From positions 229,797 through 293,796 of the forward strand of contig JAICUB010000001.1 of the NCBI GenBank assembly GCA_025936045.1: a stretch of DNA of 64,000 nt, read 5' to 3'. The DNA comes from Polyangiaceae bacterium (GTDB taxonomy: Bacteria > Myxococcota_A > Polyangia > Polyangiales > Polyangiaceae). Shown piece by piece: positions 17,993 through 27,525 of the stretch. Each line of letters begins with the position of its first letter. Position 1 is the first letter of the stretch. The notes under the pieces are model-generated. The model made no database searches and had not been told where the DNA came from. It was given only the letters and a program-made list of their open reading frames with translations. The position numbers and the translations under genes were made by a program.

Positions 17993-18607
17993 ATGGCCGA
18001 CGTCGCATTTTACTATTCGATTGCCAGCCGCTATTCGTATTTGGCGGCGTCGCAGCTCGACGAGCTCGTCGCGGAAACCGGCACGTGTGTCGATTGGCTG
18101 CCCGTCAACAGCGTGCGGCTCTTGCAGGAGCGCGGCGGAGGCCCCTTCCGCGGCGAACCGGTCTCCGGACAGTACGACTGGTCGTATCGCACGCGCGACG
18201 CCGAACGCTGGGCGGAGCTCTACGGCATCCCCTTCGTGGAAACACGCGGTCGCGTCGAGATCGACGCGGAAGCGTTGGCGCTCGCGTGCACCGCGGGCAA
18301 GCGACTCGGCAAAGTGGAGGCGCTGAGCCGCGCGCTCTTCGCGGCCGTGTTCGACGGAACCACCTCGCTCATCGACGTGCATGAATGCGTGCGTCGCGCC
18401 GAGAGCTGCGGATTTTCTCCCACGGCGTTCCACGGCGAGCTCGCGCTCCCCGCGACGAAAAAGCAGCTCGACCAAACGATGCGAGCCGCTCAACGCGCGG
18501 GCGTCTTCGGCGTCCCCGCCTTCGTCGTCGCCGGCGAGCTCTTCTGGGGCAACGATCGGCTGGTGTTGGTCAAACGCCACCTCGAACGGCTGGCGAAGCG
18601 CAGCTGA
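17993..18607 (+). CDS. DsbA-fold 2-hydroxychromene-2-carboxylate isomerase family protein
   Basis: This 204-residue cytoplasmic protein has the thioredoxin-like start FYYSIASRYSYLAASQL, in which the N-terminal Ser of family members contacts glutathione, and the closing GVFGVPAFVVAGELFWGNDRL. The family includes glutathione-dependent HCCA isomerases of naphthalene catabolism and kappa-class GST-like enzymes. No aromatic-degradation genes are nearby, so the substrate is unknown. The start is ATG 17993, 79 bp after pgm and in the same direction. Confidence 0.8.
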   Translation: MADVAFYYSIASRYSYLAASQLDELVAETGTCVDWLPVNSVRLLQERGGGPFRGEPVSGQYDWSYRTRDAERWAELYGIPFVETRGRVEIDAEALALACTAGKRLGKVEALSRALFAAVFDGTTSLIDVHECVRRAESCGFSPTAFHGELALPATKKQLDQTMRAAQRAGVFGVPAFVVAGELFWGNDRLVLVKRHLERLAKRS

Positions 18608-18620
18608 ATCATCGGGGCCG

Positions 18621-20327
18621 CTAATCCGCGCACGGCATCACGCGCGCGATTTGGATCGTGCTCGACGCCGACGCCACGGACGCCCACGCGACGCTGCCGT
18701 CCGGAAACGCCTTCCACGATTGCCAGGGATGGTCCGGGACCGCGATGCTGAACTGGTCGCCGACCGCCGCGCCCGTGCCCGCGTCGTAAATCTGCGCGGC
18801 GAGGCCCGAGCCCGACTTCCACGTAAGGAGCATGTCGCTTGCGCCGAGCGAGACCAGGTGCGGATTTTCGCTGTCACCCGCCGTCGTGACCGTCCGATCG
18901 GAGGCGCCCGTCGTGAAGTGCTCGAGCTTGATCGCGTGCTGATAGCTCCACGCGGTCCAATAGCCGGACGTCGTGGCGTTCACTATGTCGCCGCCGAACA
19001 GGGTGCCGTCGCAGGTGGCGCTGACGATCGTCTTGTAGTTCGGCGCGAGCGCAATGCGGCAATCGTTGTCGGTCGCGCACACGCTGACGAAGTGATTGGT
19101 GCGCGAGTCCCAGAGCAGGCGCGTGGTCCAGCTGTGGCTGCAGCCGAGATCGAAGCTGTCGTGACCCTTGAGCAAGCTGCCGTCCGGGCCGACGACTTTC
19201 ATGCGGTCGCCTTCGTGGATGTCCACTTTGCCCGCGCCGTTCGCGCACATGTCGTTGGTGACGGTGATCGCGTCGCAGAAGTACGCCGCGTAGTTCGTGC
19301 CGTCGTACGCGATGCGCCCGTGGTGCTGGTACCACCACACGAAGTAGTTGTAGCCGGCGCTACCGGAGGTGTAACCAGGCGCATCCGCGGTCGCGGAGTC
19401 GAGCTCCGTCGCCCACTGCTCTTTGCCCGCGCAGTCGAAGCGCACCATGTTCACGTCGTAACAACCCGGACGATCGCTCGGGAGGATGCAGAGGTCGTTC
19501 ACGTCGCCGCAGTGCTGCGCGTCGGGGCCACCCTTCGAATCGCGCGTCAGCACGAGCACGCCGCCGTCGCCGTCGGCCGCAAGGTCCTGAAAATCGTGCG
19601 CCTCGAGCGTGAAGGGCGTGCCCGTGAGCTTGTCGTCGCAGTCGAGGCTCGCGACGTGTACCTGGCTCGCCGTGCTGCTCCCGTACTTCGAATAGCCGGT
19701 CATCCACGCGACGAGCGAGCCTCCGCCCGGCTTGGCCGCGATGGCGAGCGGGAGGTTGTAAGTCTCGTCCGTCGAATAATCGAGCGCCGACCCGAGCTCG
19801 ACGTCGGTCACGCGCACGCCGGGCGTCGAGCACGAGGTCGCCGCGGGCGCAGCGCAGCTCCCCGGGCAATTGCCGGTCGCTCCGCCGACATTCGTACCGC
19901 CGGTACCGCTTCCGCCTGCCGACATTCCGGCCGAGCCCGCGCCGCTGCCGCCAGTTCCGCCGGATCCACTCGAGCCGGCCACCGCCCCCGTGCCGCCCGT
20001 CGCGTTGGACCCGCCCGTTCCCGGACCACCCGCGGTTGCGCCTGAGCCGCCCGCTGCCGGACGTCCGCTCGAGCCACCGCTCGCATCCGAGGCGGGCGTG
20101 CCGCCCGAGCCACCCGTGGTCCTACCGCCCGTCGCCGTGCCGGCGCTACCAACGGCTCCGCCCGCAGCTCCCTGTTCGGAGCCGCCGGCCGAGGGCGGTG
20201 GCAGTCCGTCGTGCGCACCCGACTGGCAGGCGGGCACGAGCCACAGGCTCGCCAAGAGCTGCAGGGGCCGCGAAAAGCGTGAACACGGGGACCTTCCCTC
20301 GGACTGCCTGCTGCGCACGGAGCTCAC
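18621..20327 (-). CDS. Secreted lipoprotein, propeller-like
   Basis: This 568-residue protein has a long basic leader and a lipobox LVPAC near residue 34, then a Gly/Ser/Thr-rich low-complexity linker (about residues 45-150). The body is made of repeating beta segments (LPLAIAAKPGGGSLVAWMTG, GGVLVLTRDSKGG, MLLTWKSGSG) that look like propeller blades, with several Cys pairs. The linker resembles those in the neighbouring and element-borne lipoproteins. Function is unknown. The 3' end is 13 bp from the end of the convergent isomerase gene. Confidence 0.65.
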   Translation of the reverse strand: MSSVRSRQSEGRSPCSRFSRPLQLLASLWLVPACQSGAHDGLPPPSAGGSEQGAAGGAVGSAGTATGGRTTGGSGGTPASDASGGSSGRPAAGGSGATAGGPGTGGSNATGGTGAVAGSSGSGGTGGSGAGSAGMSAGGSGTGGTNVGGATGNCPGSCAAPAATSCSTPGVRVTDVELGSALDYSTDETYNLPLAIAAKPGGGSLVAWMTGYSKYGSSTASQVHVASLDCDDKLTGTPFTLEAHDFQDLAADGDGGVLVLTRDSKGGPDAQHCGDVNDLCILPSDRPGCYDVNMVRFDCAGKEQWATELDSATADAPGYTSGSAGYNYFVWWYQHHGRIAYDGTNYAAYFCDAITVTNDMCANGAGKVDIHEGDRMKVVGPDGSLLKGHDSFDLGCSHSWTTRLLWDSRTNHFVSVCATDNDCRIALAPNYKTIVSATCDGTLFGGDIVNATTSGYWTAWSYQHAIKLEHFTTGASDRTVTTAGDSENPHLVSLGASDMLLTWKSGSGLAAQIYDAGTGAAVGDQFSIAVPDHPWQSWKAFPDGSVAWASVASASSTIQIARVMPCAD

Positions 20328-20447
20328 GTCGGTAAAGTGTCTCGAGCGGCCCGGCGTGAGCCACCAATCTACCGAGGCTACACGAAGGCCCCGGCTCGCG
20401 CTTCAGGGAGCCAAGGATTTCAGCTACTTGGCGCAGACGCCCGCGAT

Positions 20448-22232
20448 TCACGGCCCCGCGCAGGCGAGGTCCATCTTGTCCGTCTTACCGTCGCCGTCGT
20501 TGTCGATGCCGTCGTCGCAGAGCTCTTCCGAGCAGTCGTCGATCACGCAATCGCAATCGTCATCGACGCCGTTATTGCAGGTTTCGCGCGGCGCACAGGT
20601 GCTGCCGCAGTCGTTGTCGCCGGCAGTGCTCGGCGTCCAAAACGCGCGGTGGTTGCCTTGGCCGAGGTTTTGGAACGGCGCCCAGAACGCCGCGAAGCCG
20701 GGGTCGTCGAGCGACGGATCGATGCCCGCGATCCAGAGCTGGTCTTGCTTCGGATCTTGGGGCCGCACGTCGGCGTACGCGCGCAGGCTCGAAAACACGA
20801 GCCAGTAGGTGCCCGCCGGATCGCTCGACGCCCAGGTCGGCATCGTGTTGCCGATGCCGGTGCTGCCGTCCTCGCCGTTCACGCGCTCGTTCACGCGTGT
20901 GAGCGCGTGAGTCGTTCCGGTCGCCACTTCGAGCAACCGTAACTCGGCGGACGTCGCGTCTTGCGAGGGGCCTGCCGCGTTGACGTAGGCGATGAAGCGT
21001 CCGTCCGGGCTGAAGCTCGGAAAGAAGTTGTTGTCGTGATCGTTGGTGGGGGCCACGAGCACTTGCGGCGCGCCGAAGACGTCGTTCGCGTAAGACATGA
21101 CGGCGATCGAGCCGCCTTCGGTCTGCTTGTCGCCGCCTTTGCCGGCGAGCGTGACCGCGACCCGATCGCCGAGCGGCGACCAGTCGGGATGCGTCGCGCT
21201 CGTGCCCGCCGGCAGCGGCACCGTCCCGTCGCCTGCGCCGATGAAGGCGCCGCTGTCGGCGTCGATGAGCCGGAGCTTGCCGCCGCCGGCCACGAGCAGC
21301 CGCGTTCCGTCCGGAGAAAACGTGCTCCACACCATGGGTCCCATCGCCGCTTTGGACCCGGGATCCGGTGCGGCGGCATCGGTTCCCGTCGGGCCCGGCG
21401 CGGACGTCTGAGTGGCCGTACTGTCGAGCGTAAGGAGCAGCGAACGATCGCCGAGCGAAAATTCGGCGAGCTGGTTCTTGTCGTAGCCCGCGGCGAGGCG
21501 CTTGCCGTCGCGCGATACGGTATGACAGCCCGTGCAAGTCGTCGCCCCGTCGCTCGCCGGATCGGTGAAGAAACGGGCGGGGCTCGGCTGCTCGAAGCGC
21601 GCGCGCATGAGCCCCCGGCTCCCGGTCGACCAATAGTAAATGGTGCCGTCGAGGGTCGTGCTGTCGAACGTGAGCTCGACCGCGCTCGAGCGCCAACTCT
21701 CCGAGGCGCGGCGCGAATCAACCCCGCGTACGACCCAATCGACGCGCGCGCCGCGGTTCGATTCGGCGATCCAAGCCCATTGCTCGGCCGTGGGCGTGAA
21801 GCTCGACTCGCGCGTGAGTACTCGGACGCTCGTGTTCGGTCCGACGAAATCGAGCGCGAAAACGTCGCTCGTGCCGGCCGTCCACACGAAGCGGTAGAGC
21901 GCGTCGTTCAGCGGCAGGCGCGTCTCGTCGCTCGGGTAAATGAGGCGGGGCTCCGAGGCCGCGTCGGTTCCGGGTGCGTGCTCGACGTCCGTTTCGAATG
22001 TCGCCGGGGCGACGTCGGCCGCGCTCGCGTCGACGAAGAGCACTGAGCCCGTGTCGTCCGCGCAAGGGTGCGCGCCGCACGGCGTGCTGCCTTCGGAGCC
22101 GGCGTGCGGCATGGTCGCGCCGCCGGCAACCGAGCCGAGGTTCACGCTGCGCCCGTCGCCACAGCCCATCGCCGTGCTCGCAGAGAGCAGCAGAGCGGCC
22201 AGGACCGAACGATTCCGCGGCGGGCGCGTCAT
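20448..22232 (-). CDS. TolB-like propeller lipoprotein with CxxCH motif
   Basis: This 594-residue lipoprotein (lipobox STAMGC, Cys24) has an N-terminal beta-sandwich-like region (about 95-225) and one c-type heme motif CTGCH at 233-237. It is followed by PD40/TolB-like blades (STFSPDGTRLLVA, THPDWSPLGDRVAV, PSFSPDGRFIAYV). The tail is Cys/Asp-rich with calcium-type loops (CNNGVDDDCDC, CDDGIDNDGDGKTD). If heme is bound, this would be a periplasmic or surface electron-transfer or sensor protein. It is the last gene of the ECF-sigma operon, overlapping the previous stop by 4 bp (ATGA). Confidence 0.75.
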   Translation of the reverse strand: MTRPPRNRSVLAALLLSASTAMGCGDGRSVNLGSVAGGATMPHAGSEGSTPCGAHPCADDTGSVLFVDASAADVAPATFETDVEHAPGTDAASEPRLIYPSDETRLPLNDALYRFVWTAGTSDVFALDFVGPNTSVRVLTRESSFTPTAEQWAWIAESNRGARVDWVVRGVDSRRASESWRSSAVELTFDSTTLDGTIYYWSTGSRGLMRARFEQPSPARFFTDPASDGATTCTGCHTVSRDGKRLAAGYDKNQLAEFSLGDRSLLLTLDSTATQTSAPGPTGTDAAAPDPGSKAAMGPMVWSTFSPDGTRLLVAGGGKLRLIDADSGAFIGAGDGTVPLPAGTSATHPDWSPLGDRVAVTLAGKGGDKQTEGGSIAVMSYANDVFGAPQVLVAPTNDHDNNFFPSFSPDGRFIAYVNAAGPSQDATSAELRLLEVATGTTHALTRVNERVNGEDGSTGIGNTMPTWASSDPAGTYWLVFSSLRAYADVRPQDPKQDQLWIAGIDPSLDDPGFAAFWAPFQNLGQGNHRAFWTPSTAGDNDCGSTCAPRETCNNGVDDDCDCVIDDCSEELCDDGIDNDGDGKTDKMDLACAGP

Positions 22233-23185
22233 GGTTCGCCGAGCAAGCGCGCCAGTCTCGGCAGGTACGCGGACGACGGGTAGTGCATGCGAAAGAGCGC
22301 GGCGCGCGAGGTTGCCTCGCTCGAGCGTCCCACGCGCACGAGCGCGGAAATAGCGATGTACTCGCGCTCCTGCGCGAGATCCCCGCTCGGATATTGCGCG
22401 CGGCAGCGCTCGGTGAGCGCAAAGGCTTGCGCCGGATCCGCCGCGAGCGCGCTCCGCGCTCGTTTCAAGAACTCGAGCTCGCTCGTGACGACGTTGCCCT
22501 CCGTGAGCGGCGCGCCCGGGTTCGTCTCGCTCGCGGTCGTGGCGGGCCTGCTCGCGGGCGAGCGCGCCGTGCGCGGCTCTCGTTCGGTGGCCCCATTCGC
22601 GGTTGCGCTCGCTTTCGGCGCCGGCTTGACGAGCTCTTGTCGCGCGGTCGTGCTCGGGCCGACGGGCGGCTCCGGCGCTGGGAACGCGGACGGCCCCGGA
22701 CTGCCCGCTTGCGGGATCCCGTCGCCACGTTCGTCCGCGCTCGAGCGTGCGTCACGTGTCCTCGGTGCGGCAAGCGGCGCGGGGATCGCATCGGACGGCG
22801 GCGCTGCTGTCACGACGCTCGGTGTCGAGCTCGTGGTGGGCCTCGTGGTGGCGACCCTTTCCATTGCGTCCGGCGGCGCTGTCGGGTGCCCGCGCTCCGC
22901 GGCCGCCCACGTGACGAGCCCGGCCCCAGCGAGGGCAAGCAGGCTCAACGCGAGCGCTCTTCGCCCCCAAGGCGTCGCTCTGGCGAGCGCCGGCGCGGGC
23001 GCTGCGGTCTCCGCGGGCGAACCGAGCTTCGCGGCGGGGCGGAAGTCGACGGCTGCTCCCGCCGCGCTGAGCCGTGCCGCGAGCGCCGCGAGCCGTTCGT
23101 CGGACGGCTGCTCGTCGCGCACGGCCGCGAGGCTCGCGCCGAGCACGCTGGGCTCTTCGCGCATGCGTTTGGGCTCTTTGATCAC
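22229..23185 (-). CDS. Membrane partner of ECF sigma, probable anti-sigma factor
   Basis: This 318-residue protein has an N-terminal cytoplasmic part (~70 residues), one membrane span (RALALSLLALAGAGLVTWAAA, about 75-95), a long Pro/Ala/Thr-rich stretch and a C-terminal helical region (SELEFLKRARSALAADPAQA) with TPR-like periodicity. Position and topology fit an anti-sigma factor: it overlaps the sigma gene by 4 bp and the following lipoprotein by 4 bp, implying coupled translation. No zinc HxxxCxxC motif is visible, so it is not a classic ZAS-type anti-sigma. Confidence 0.6.
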   Translation of the reverse strand: MIKEPKRMREEPSVLGASLAAVRDEQPSDERLAALAARLSAAGAAVDFRPAAKLGSPAETAAPAPALARATPWGRRALALSLLALAGAGLVTWAAAERGHPTAPPDAMERVATTRPTTSSTPSVVTAAPPSDAIPAPLAAPRTRDARSSADERGDGIPQAGSPGPSAFPAPEPPVGPSTTARQELVKPAPKASATANGATEREPRTARSPASRPATTASETNPGAPLTEGNVVTSELEFLKRARSALAADPAQAFALTERCRAQYPSGDLAQEREYIAISALVRVGRSSEATSRAALFRMHYPSSAYLPRLARLLGEP

Positions 23186-23718
23186 GGCGGCCTCCGCTCG
23201 AACTCGTCACGAATGAAAGTGCGTGCGGCCGTCAGCCGGCTGTAAGCCGTTTGGAGCGGACAACCGAGCGCTTCGGCGACTTCCTTCAACCCGAGCTCTT
23301 CGATCTCGTAGAGAACGAACGCCGCGCGCTTGTCGTCGTCGAGGTGATCGAGCGTGGCGAGCAGTCGCGCGCTCAACTGGCGATTGAGCACCGCGTCGAA
23401 TTGTCCGGCGGGCGCCTGTGAATCCGGGATTTGCTCGACGCTGACCTCGCGGCGCACGCGGGCGCTCCGCCGGTACTCCGACGCGACGCGCAGGCAGATG
23501 GCGTAGAGCCAACTGCGCAGAGCGTGACCTTCGAACTCGGGCAGGCGCCGGTGCACGATCAAAAAGACCTCCTGGCAGACATCGTCGACGTCGCCCGGGC
23601 GGACGCCGAGCCCGAGCAACGCCCGCCACAGATAGCGCGCATGATCCCGAAATACCTCCGAGAAGGAGGGCAGCGGGGCTGGCTCCGTCGCGCGAGCCGG
23701 GCCGGCATTCACCTTCAT
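23182..23718 (-). CDS. ECF-type RNA polymerase sigma factor
   Basis: This 178-residue sigma factor contains region 2 (ARYLWRALLGLGVRPGDVDD, VCQEVFLIVHRRLPEF, LRSWLYAICLRVASEYRR) and region 4 (LDDDKRAAFVLYEIEELGLK, EVAEALGCPLQTAYSRLTAA). Regions 1.1 and 3 are missing, as in all ECF sigmas. It should redirect RNA polymerase to a small regulon that probably includes its own operon. It follows a barrel-like secreted protein by 39 bp and overlaps its membrane partner. Confidence 0.88.
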   Translation of the reverse strand: MKVNAGPARATEPAPLPSFSEVFRDHARYLWRALLGLGVRPGDVDDVCQEVFLIVHRRLPEFEGHALRSWLYAICLRVASEYRRSARVRREVSVEQIPDSQAPAGQFDAVLNRQLSARLLATLDHLDDDKRAAFVLYEIEELGLKEVAEALGCPLQTAYSRLTAARTFIRDEFERRPP

Positions 23719-23757
23719 GGATGGGCGCTCACGGTCTTCTTTCTGGTCAGAGCCGCT

Positions 23758-24816
23758 TCAAAAGCTGACCGCAGCGCCCAAGCTCGCAAGGACGGACGGT
23801 TTGGACACCTGAAAGAGGCTGCGCGACGCGGAATTCACCTGCAGCAGAAAACGCTCCGGGTGATCGGGAAAGACGCCGCTGGCGTCCGCGACCAGAGCGA
23901 CGCGGCGGCTGAGCGGCTCAGCCAGATGGAACCCAAACAAGCCGGCGAGTTGCCCTCGGGTTCGATCGTGTCCAGCTATCACCCCCTGCGTCCTCGTCCC
24001 GAGCCCGGCGTAGAGCGCCCCCGCGCAGATAGCCGTTTGAAAGCGCCAGGTACGGAGCTCGCCCGCGCAGAGCTCGGCGGTCCCCGCGAACAAAGAGAAG
24101 CGCACCGATGCGCCCGCAAGCTCCTTGGACGCGGGTAAGAACGCCAACGCACCGGCGCGCGCGATGAGCCAGGACGACGGCTGAAGTCTCAGGCCGAGGC
24201 TCAAACCGGGACGAGCCGAGGGCAAGAGACCGCCTTCGACGACCAACGCCGCTTCCACCGCAACGGCCCAGGGAGCAGCGCTCGGAGGCGGCTCAGCGGG
24301 TACCGTCGGGAGGTCTTCGACGTCGTCGCGGCCGGGTCCCGCCATGAGGGGCGCCTGCTCGCGGGATGGCGGCGCGGGCGGCTCGGGTGCTTCCGGACCA
24401 GCGTCGGCGAGCAACGCGACCGCCAAAATCAGCCGCTCGTCGAGGCTCGAACAGAGCTCGCTCGAGCTCGTGATCGCGCGCGTGCCGAGGGCGCGACCGG
24501 ATGGGTCGTCGACTTCGAGCACTGCGCGGAAGTGGCGGTCCGGCAGACGTTCGACGTTGACGTGCAAAACGAGCTCGGCGGGTGATTCGAAGGCGTTCCG
24601 TCCGATGTAATCGTTCACCGCGCGGCTCAAGCCGTCTTCACCCAGACAGTCGAGCTCCGGACCGGGACCGGACCACTCGAGAAGCAGTGCGGGGCCGCGC
24701 GCCATTTCCGGCGCGGGCTCGGCAAGTGCCGGCGCGGCGCAGACGAGCAGGGTCGCCGCGAGCATGCAAGCCGCCCGAAGGACCAGCCGCGCGCGTCCTC
24801 GGTGGCGAGGCCTCAT
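23758..24816 (-). CDS. Secreted protein, probable outer-membrane barrel, ECF operon leader
   Basis: This 352-residue protein has a cleavable signal peptide (LVLRAACMLAATLLVCAAPA, cut near AEPA). The first part (WSGPGPELDCLGEDGLSRAV, ERLILAVALLADAGPEAP) resembles a small periplasmic domain. A Pro-rich linker follows, then a C-terminal region of alternating hydrophobic strands (LSLGLRLQPSSWLIARAGAL, VRFSLFAGTAELCAG, VLASLGAAVSF) ending in Phe, as barrel proteins do. It is the first gene of the operon with the sigma factor, membrane partner and CxxCH lipoprotein, so it may provide or report the envelope signal. Confidence 0.55.
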   Translation of the reverse strand: MRPRHRGRARLVLRAACMLAATLLVCAAPALAEPAPEMARGPALLLEWSGPGPELDCLGEDGLSRAVNDYIGRNAFESPAELVLHVNVERLPDRHFRAVLEVDDPSGRALGTRAITSSSELCSSLDERLILAVALLADAGPEAPEPPAPPSREQAPLMAGPGRDDVEDLPTVPAEPPPSAAPWAVAVEAALVVEGGLLPSARPGLSLGLRLQPSSWLIARAGALAFLPASKELAGASVRFSLFAGTAELCAGELRTWRFQTAICAGALYAGLGTRTQGVIAGHDRTRGQLAGLFGFHLAEPLSRRVALVADASGVFPDHPERFLLQVNSASRSLFQVSKPSVLASLGAAVSF

Positions 24817-24990
24817 CCGGCGCAGAGCCTACTGGATCGGGCCTGCAGAAGTGAACCACGGCCGGGGAGGGGCGCGAGCCCCGGTGGCGCTCGAGCGCTC
24901 GGGTGTCGTTCCTTTTGTGGTGAGCCGTCAGAAACATCGAGCGGAGCCGCCATTGATTGCTCGAACGCACGAAACGCGCTCGCCCCGGCC

Positions 24991-26166
24991 ATGAACTACT
25001 GGTTGCCGTTAGCTATCTTGTTCGGCTTGGTGCCCGCCGCGTGCGGCGGCTCGAAGGACGACCGTGCGCTTCACCCGACGAGTGGGAGCGGAACCGGCGG
25101 AACTGGCGCCGTCATCAACCTCGGCGGCAATGTCGGCGGCAGCGGGCCGTCGGGCTCGGGCGCAAGCTCGCAAGGAGCGGCAGCAACCTCCGGGGATCCC
25201 AGCTGCGCGAGCGCCGATTTCGACGGGTGCGCTGGTGAGCTCTACGAGGGAGAAGCGCTCACGCTCGACATCTACATCATGTTCGATCAGTCGGGCTCGA
25301 TGGCGAGCGACGTGGGGGGCATGACGCGCTTGCAAGCCGTCGAGCGTGCAGCGCAGTCCTTCTTGAGCGACCCGAAGAGCGCGAGCGTCGGTGTCGGCAT
25401 CGGATATTTTGGTTTCCAGGCCGTCGGTCAGGTCTCCTGCGACGCCGCGACGTACGCGACGCCCGACGTGGGTGTGACGCTCGACCACGCGCAGATCGTC
25501 TCCTCGCTGGACGCTCGCACGCCCATCGGTGAGACCCCGACCGCGGCTGCCATCGACGGCGCCTGCGCCTATGCGACCGGCTGGCGACGGCAAAATCCGA
25601 CCCATTCGGTCGTGATCTTGCTGATGACCGACGGAATTCCGGAAGCGCCCGCTTCGTGCGCGAGTGGCGGTTGCTGTCCGGAGCTCAGCGATGCCGTGCA
25701 GGCGGCTTCGGACTGCGCCCGCGGCGGCGTGCGGACTTACGTCCTCGGCGTGGGCCCCGAGCTCGGGAATTTGAACCAAATCGCGGCGGCCGGCGGGACT
25801 GACGCCGCGTACCTCGTCGGAAATCAGGACGTGAGCACGAACGTCCTCAGCGCGCTCAACTCCATCCGCGGCGCTGCAATCCCTTGCGATCTCGATATCC
25901 CGCCCGCCAATCCCGGGCAGCCGCTCGACTTCGACCAAGTCAACGTGCTCGTCGGAAACACGGACTGCAGTGTGCCGCTGAGCCCCGTGTACTACGTGAC
26001 GGACGAGTCTCAGTGCGACGGCAGCGCGGGCGGCTGGTTTTACGATGATCCGAGCGCGCCCACGCACGTGAAGCTCTGCGGGGCGACTTGCGCCCAAGTG
26101 TCGCAACCGGACGCCACGTTACGTTTTTCGGTGGGTTGTCAGACCCTGCCGCCACCGGTGCGCTGA
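24991..26166 (+). CDS. Lipoprotein with von Willebrand factor A domain
   Basis: This is a 391-residue protein from ATG 24991. The start gives a clean lipoprotein signal (LPLAILFGLVPAAC, Cys17). After a Gly/Ser linker, a vWA domain begins at about residue 85: LDIYIMFDQSGSM carries the metal-binding DxSGS, and TPIGETPTAAAI and LLMTDGIP supply the remaining site residues. Such domains bind protein or surface ligands through a divalent metal. The C-terminal region (FDQVNVLVGNTDCSVPLSPV) is Cys-containing. It is followed 41 bp later by another lipoprotein gene in the same direction, so the two may be co-transcribed. Confidence 0.8.
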   Translation: MNYWLPLAILFGLVPAACGGSKDDRALHPTSGSGTGGTGAVINLGGNVGGSGPSGSGASSQGAAATSGDPSCASADFDGCAGELYEGEALTLDIYIMFDQSGSMASDVGGMTRLQAVERAAQSFLSDPKSASVGVGIGYFGFQAVGQVSCDAATYATPDVGVTLDHAQIVSSLDARTPIGETPTAAAIDGACAYATGWRRQNPTHSVVILLMTDGIPEAPASCASGGCCPELSDAVQAASDCARGGVRTYVLGVGPELGNLNQIAAAGGTDAAYLVGNQDVSTNVLSALNSIRGAAIPCDLDIPPANPGQPLDFDQVNVLVGNTDCSVPLSPVYYVTDESQCDGSAGGWFYDDPSAPTHVKLCGATCAQVSQPDATLRFSVGCQTLPPPVR

Positions 26167-26207
26167 GTCGCACGTTTCGCCGACACGTTCGGAAAGGGCC
26201 CTATCGC

Positions 26208-27512
26208 ATGTGGACGTCTTCAAGATTTTCTGCAGCTGCATTCATCGTCCTGTCCGTGGCGTGCTCCGGCAAGAGCAGCTCGGACGGGCCGAACGGAAGC
26301 GGCCCGAACGGAACCAATTCGAGCGGTGGCGCGACGGGGGGGAACTCTGCGGGATTCTGCGTTCTCGGCGCACAGGGCTGTCCATGCGACGCGACGAGCT
26401 CCTGCCTGCACGGCCTCAGCTGCAACGGCGCCACCTGCTGCGACGCTGCGACCGGCAGCTGCTCGCCGCCGCCCGGCCAGGGCACCACCTCGAGCGGGAC
26501 GGGCGCGGCAACCGGGATTGGCGCGGCAACCGGCACCGGCGCGGGGACGGGCACGGGTTCCGGCGGCACGAGCGCCGGTCCAGGGGATCCCAACGATCAC
26601 GGCTCGTCCGGCACGGGGCAGACCTCGGTCTGCACGCCCGGAGTCGTCGGGCCGGTGATTACCGACTGCGGCTATCCGTACGCGAGCGACAATCCGCTCA
26701 CCAACGTCGAATTCAACGAAAGCGAAGTGCTGCGCGCCATCGCGCCCTCGGGCGGCGCGCCGCTCGCGAGCGTGCGGCTTTTCTATAACGACGAGCACGC
26801 GCTCACGCTCGGTGTGCGAAGCGTCAGCGTGCAGTCGTCCACCGGCACCACGAGCCATGACTTCCCCGTATCCGCGCTCGACACCGATCCTGGAGCCGTG
26901 CGGTCGCCGCAAACGGGAGCCAACGATCTCGTCGGCAACGAGGCGGGCGTCGACCCGGTGGGCCGCCCCATGTGGCCGGCGCTGTTCGTCACGGACACGA
27001 CCGTCGATGTGAATGCCCGGGGAGGCGATTGGCAAATGGGCGGGACACCCTGGAATCCGAGCGCCGTCTTCGGCACCTGGAAAGCCGCGGTGCGCTCGGT
27101 CGACACGACGGTGACGCCGAACCTGACCATCGTCACGCCCGACGCCGACCCCGCCAAGAACGATTGGAACCTCGGCGGCGGCGATCCGATCCCCGCGTCG
27201 CTCACCACGAGCACCGCCCCGCCGATGATGGGGATGATGGGAATGATGGGGATGGGCAAAGGTGGAGGCATGAGCAGCGAGGGTTACGGCGCAGAAGCGC
27301 GCTGGGACCTGGTGCTCGTCGCGGGCCACTCCTACCGCATTCAGGTCATGGTCCACGACGGCGACCAGAACAAAGTCGGAGGCGACTCCGGCGAGGCTTG
27401 CGTGAACTTCTGCGCCGACGCGGCATGCCCCGAGTACAGCCTGCCCTGTAGTTCCGACTCACCGTGCCCGATCGAGACGGAGAGCATTTGCGTGAACGGC
27501 TGTTGTATCTGA
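26208..27512 (+). CDS. Lipoprotein with Cys-rich module and Met-rich insert
   Basis: This is a 434-residue protein from ATG 26208, preceded by GGAAAGGG; the lipobox is LSVAC. A Cys-rich module (QGCPCDATSSCLHGLSC, GATCCDAATGSC) follows, then a Gly/Thr/Ala repeat linker and a beta-rich body (NPLTNVEFNESEVLRAI, FYNDEHALTLGVRS, WDLVLVAGHSYRIQVMVHDG). At about residues 340-355 there is a short repeated run of Met and Gly (MMGMMGMMGMG) encoded by near-perfect DNA repeats. The function is unknown; it could act with the preceding vWA lipoprotein. Confidence 0.65.
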   Translation: MWTSSRFSAAAFIVLSVACSGKSSSDGPNGSGPNGTNSSGGATGGNSAGFCVLGAQGCPCDATSSCLHGLSCNGATCCDAATGSCSPPPGQGTTSSGTGAATGIGAATGTGAGTGTGSGGTSAGPGDPNDHGSSGTGQTSVCTPGVVGPVITDCGYPYASDNPLTNVEFNESEVLRAIAPSGGAPLASVRLFYNDEHALTLGVRSVSVQSSTGTTSHDFPVSALDTDPGAVRSPQTGANDLVGNEAGVDPVGRPMWPALFVTDTTVDVNARGGDWQMGGTPWNPSAVFGTWKAAVRSVDTTVTPNLTIVTPDADPAKNDWNLGGGDPIPASLTTSTAPPMMGMMGMMGMGKGGGMSSEGYGAEARWDLVLVAGHSYRIQVMVHDGDQNKVGGDSGEACVNFCADAACPEYSLPCSSDSPCPIETESICVNGCCI

Positions 27513-27525
27513 GCGGATTTTGCCT

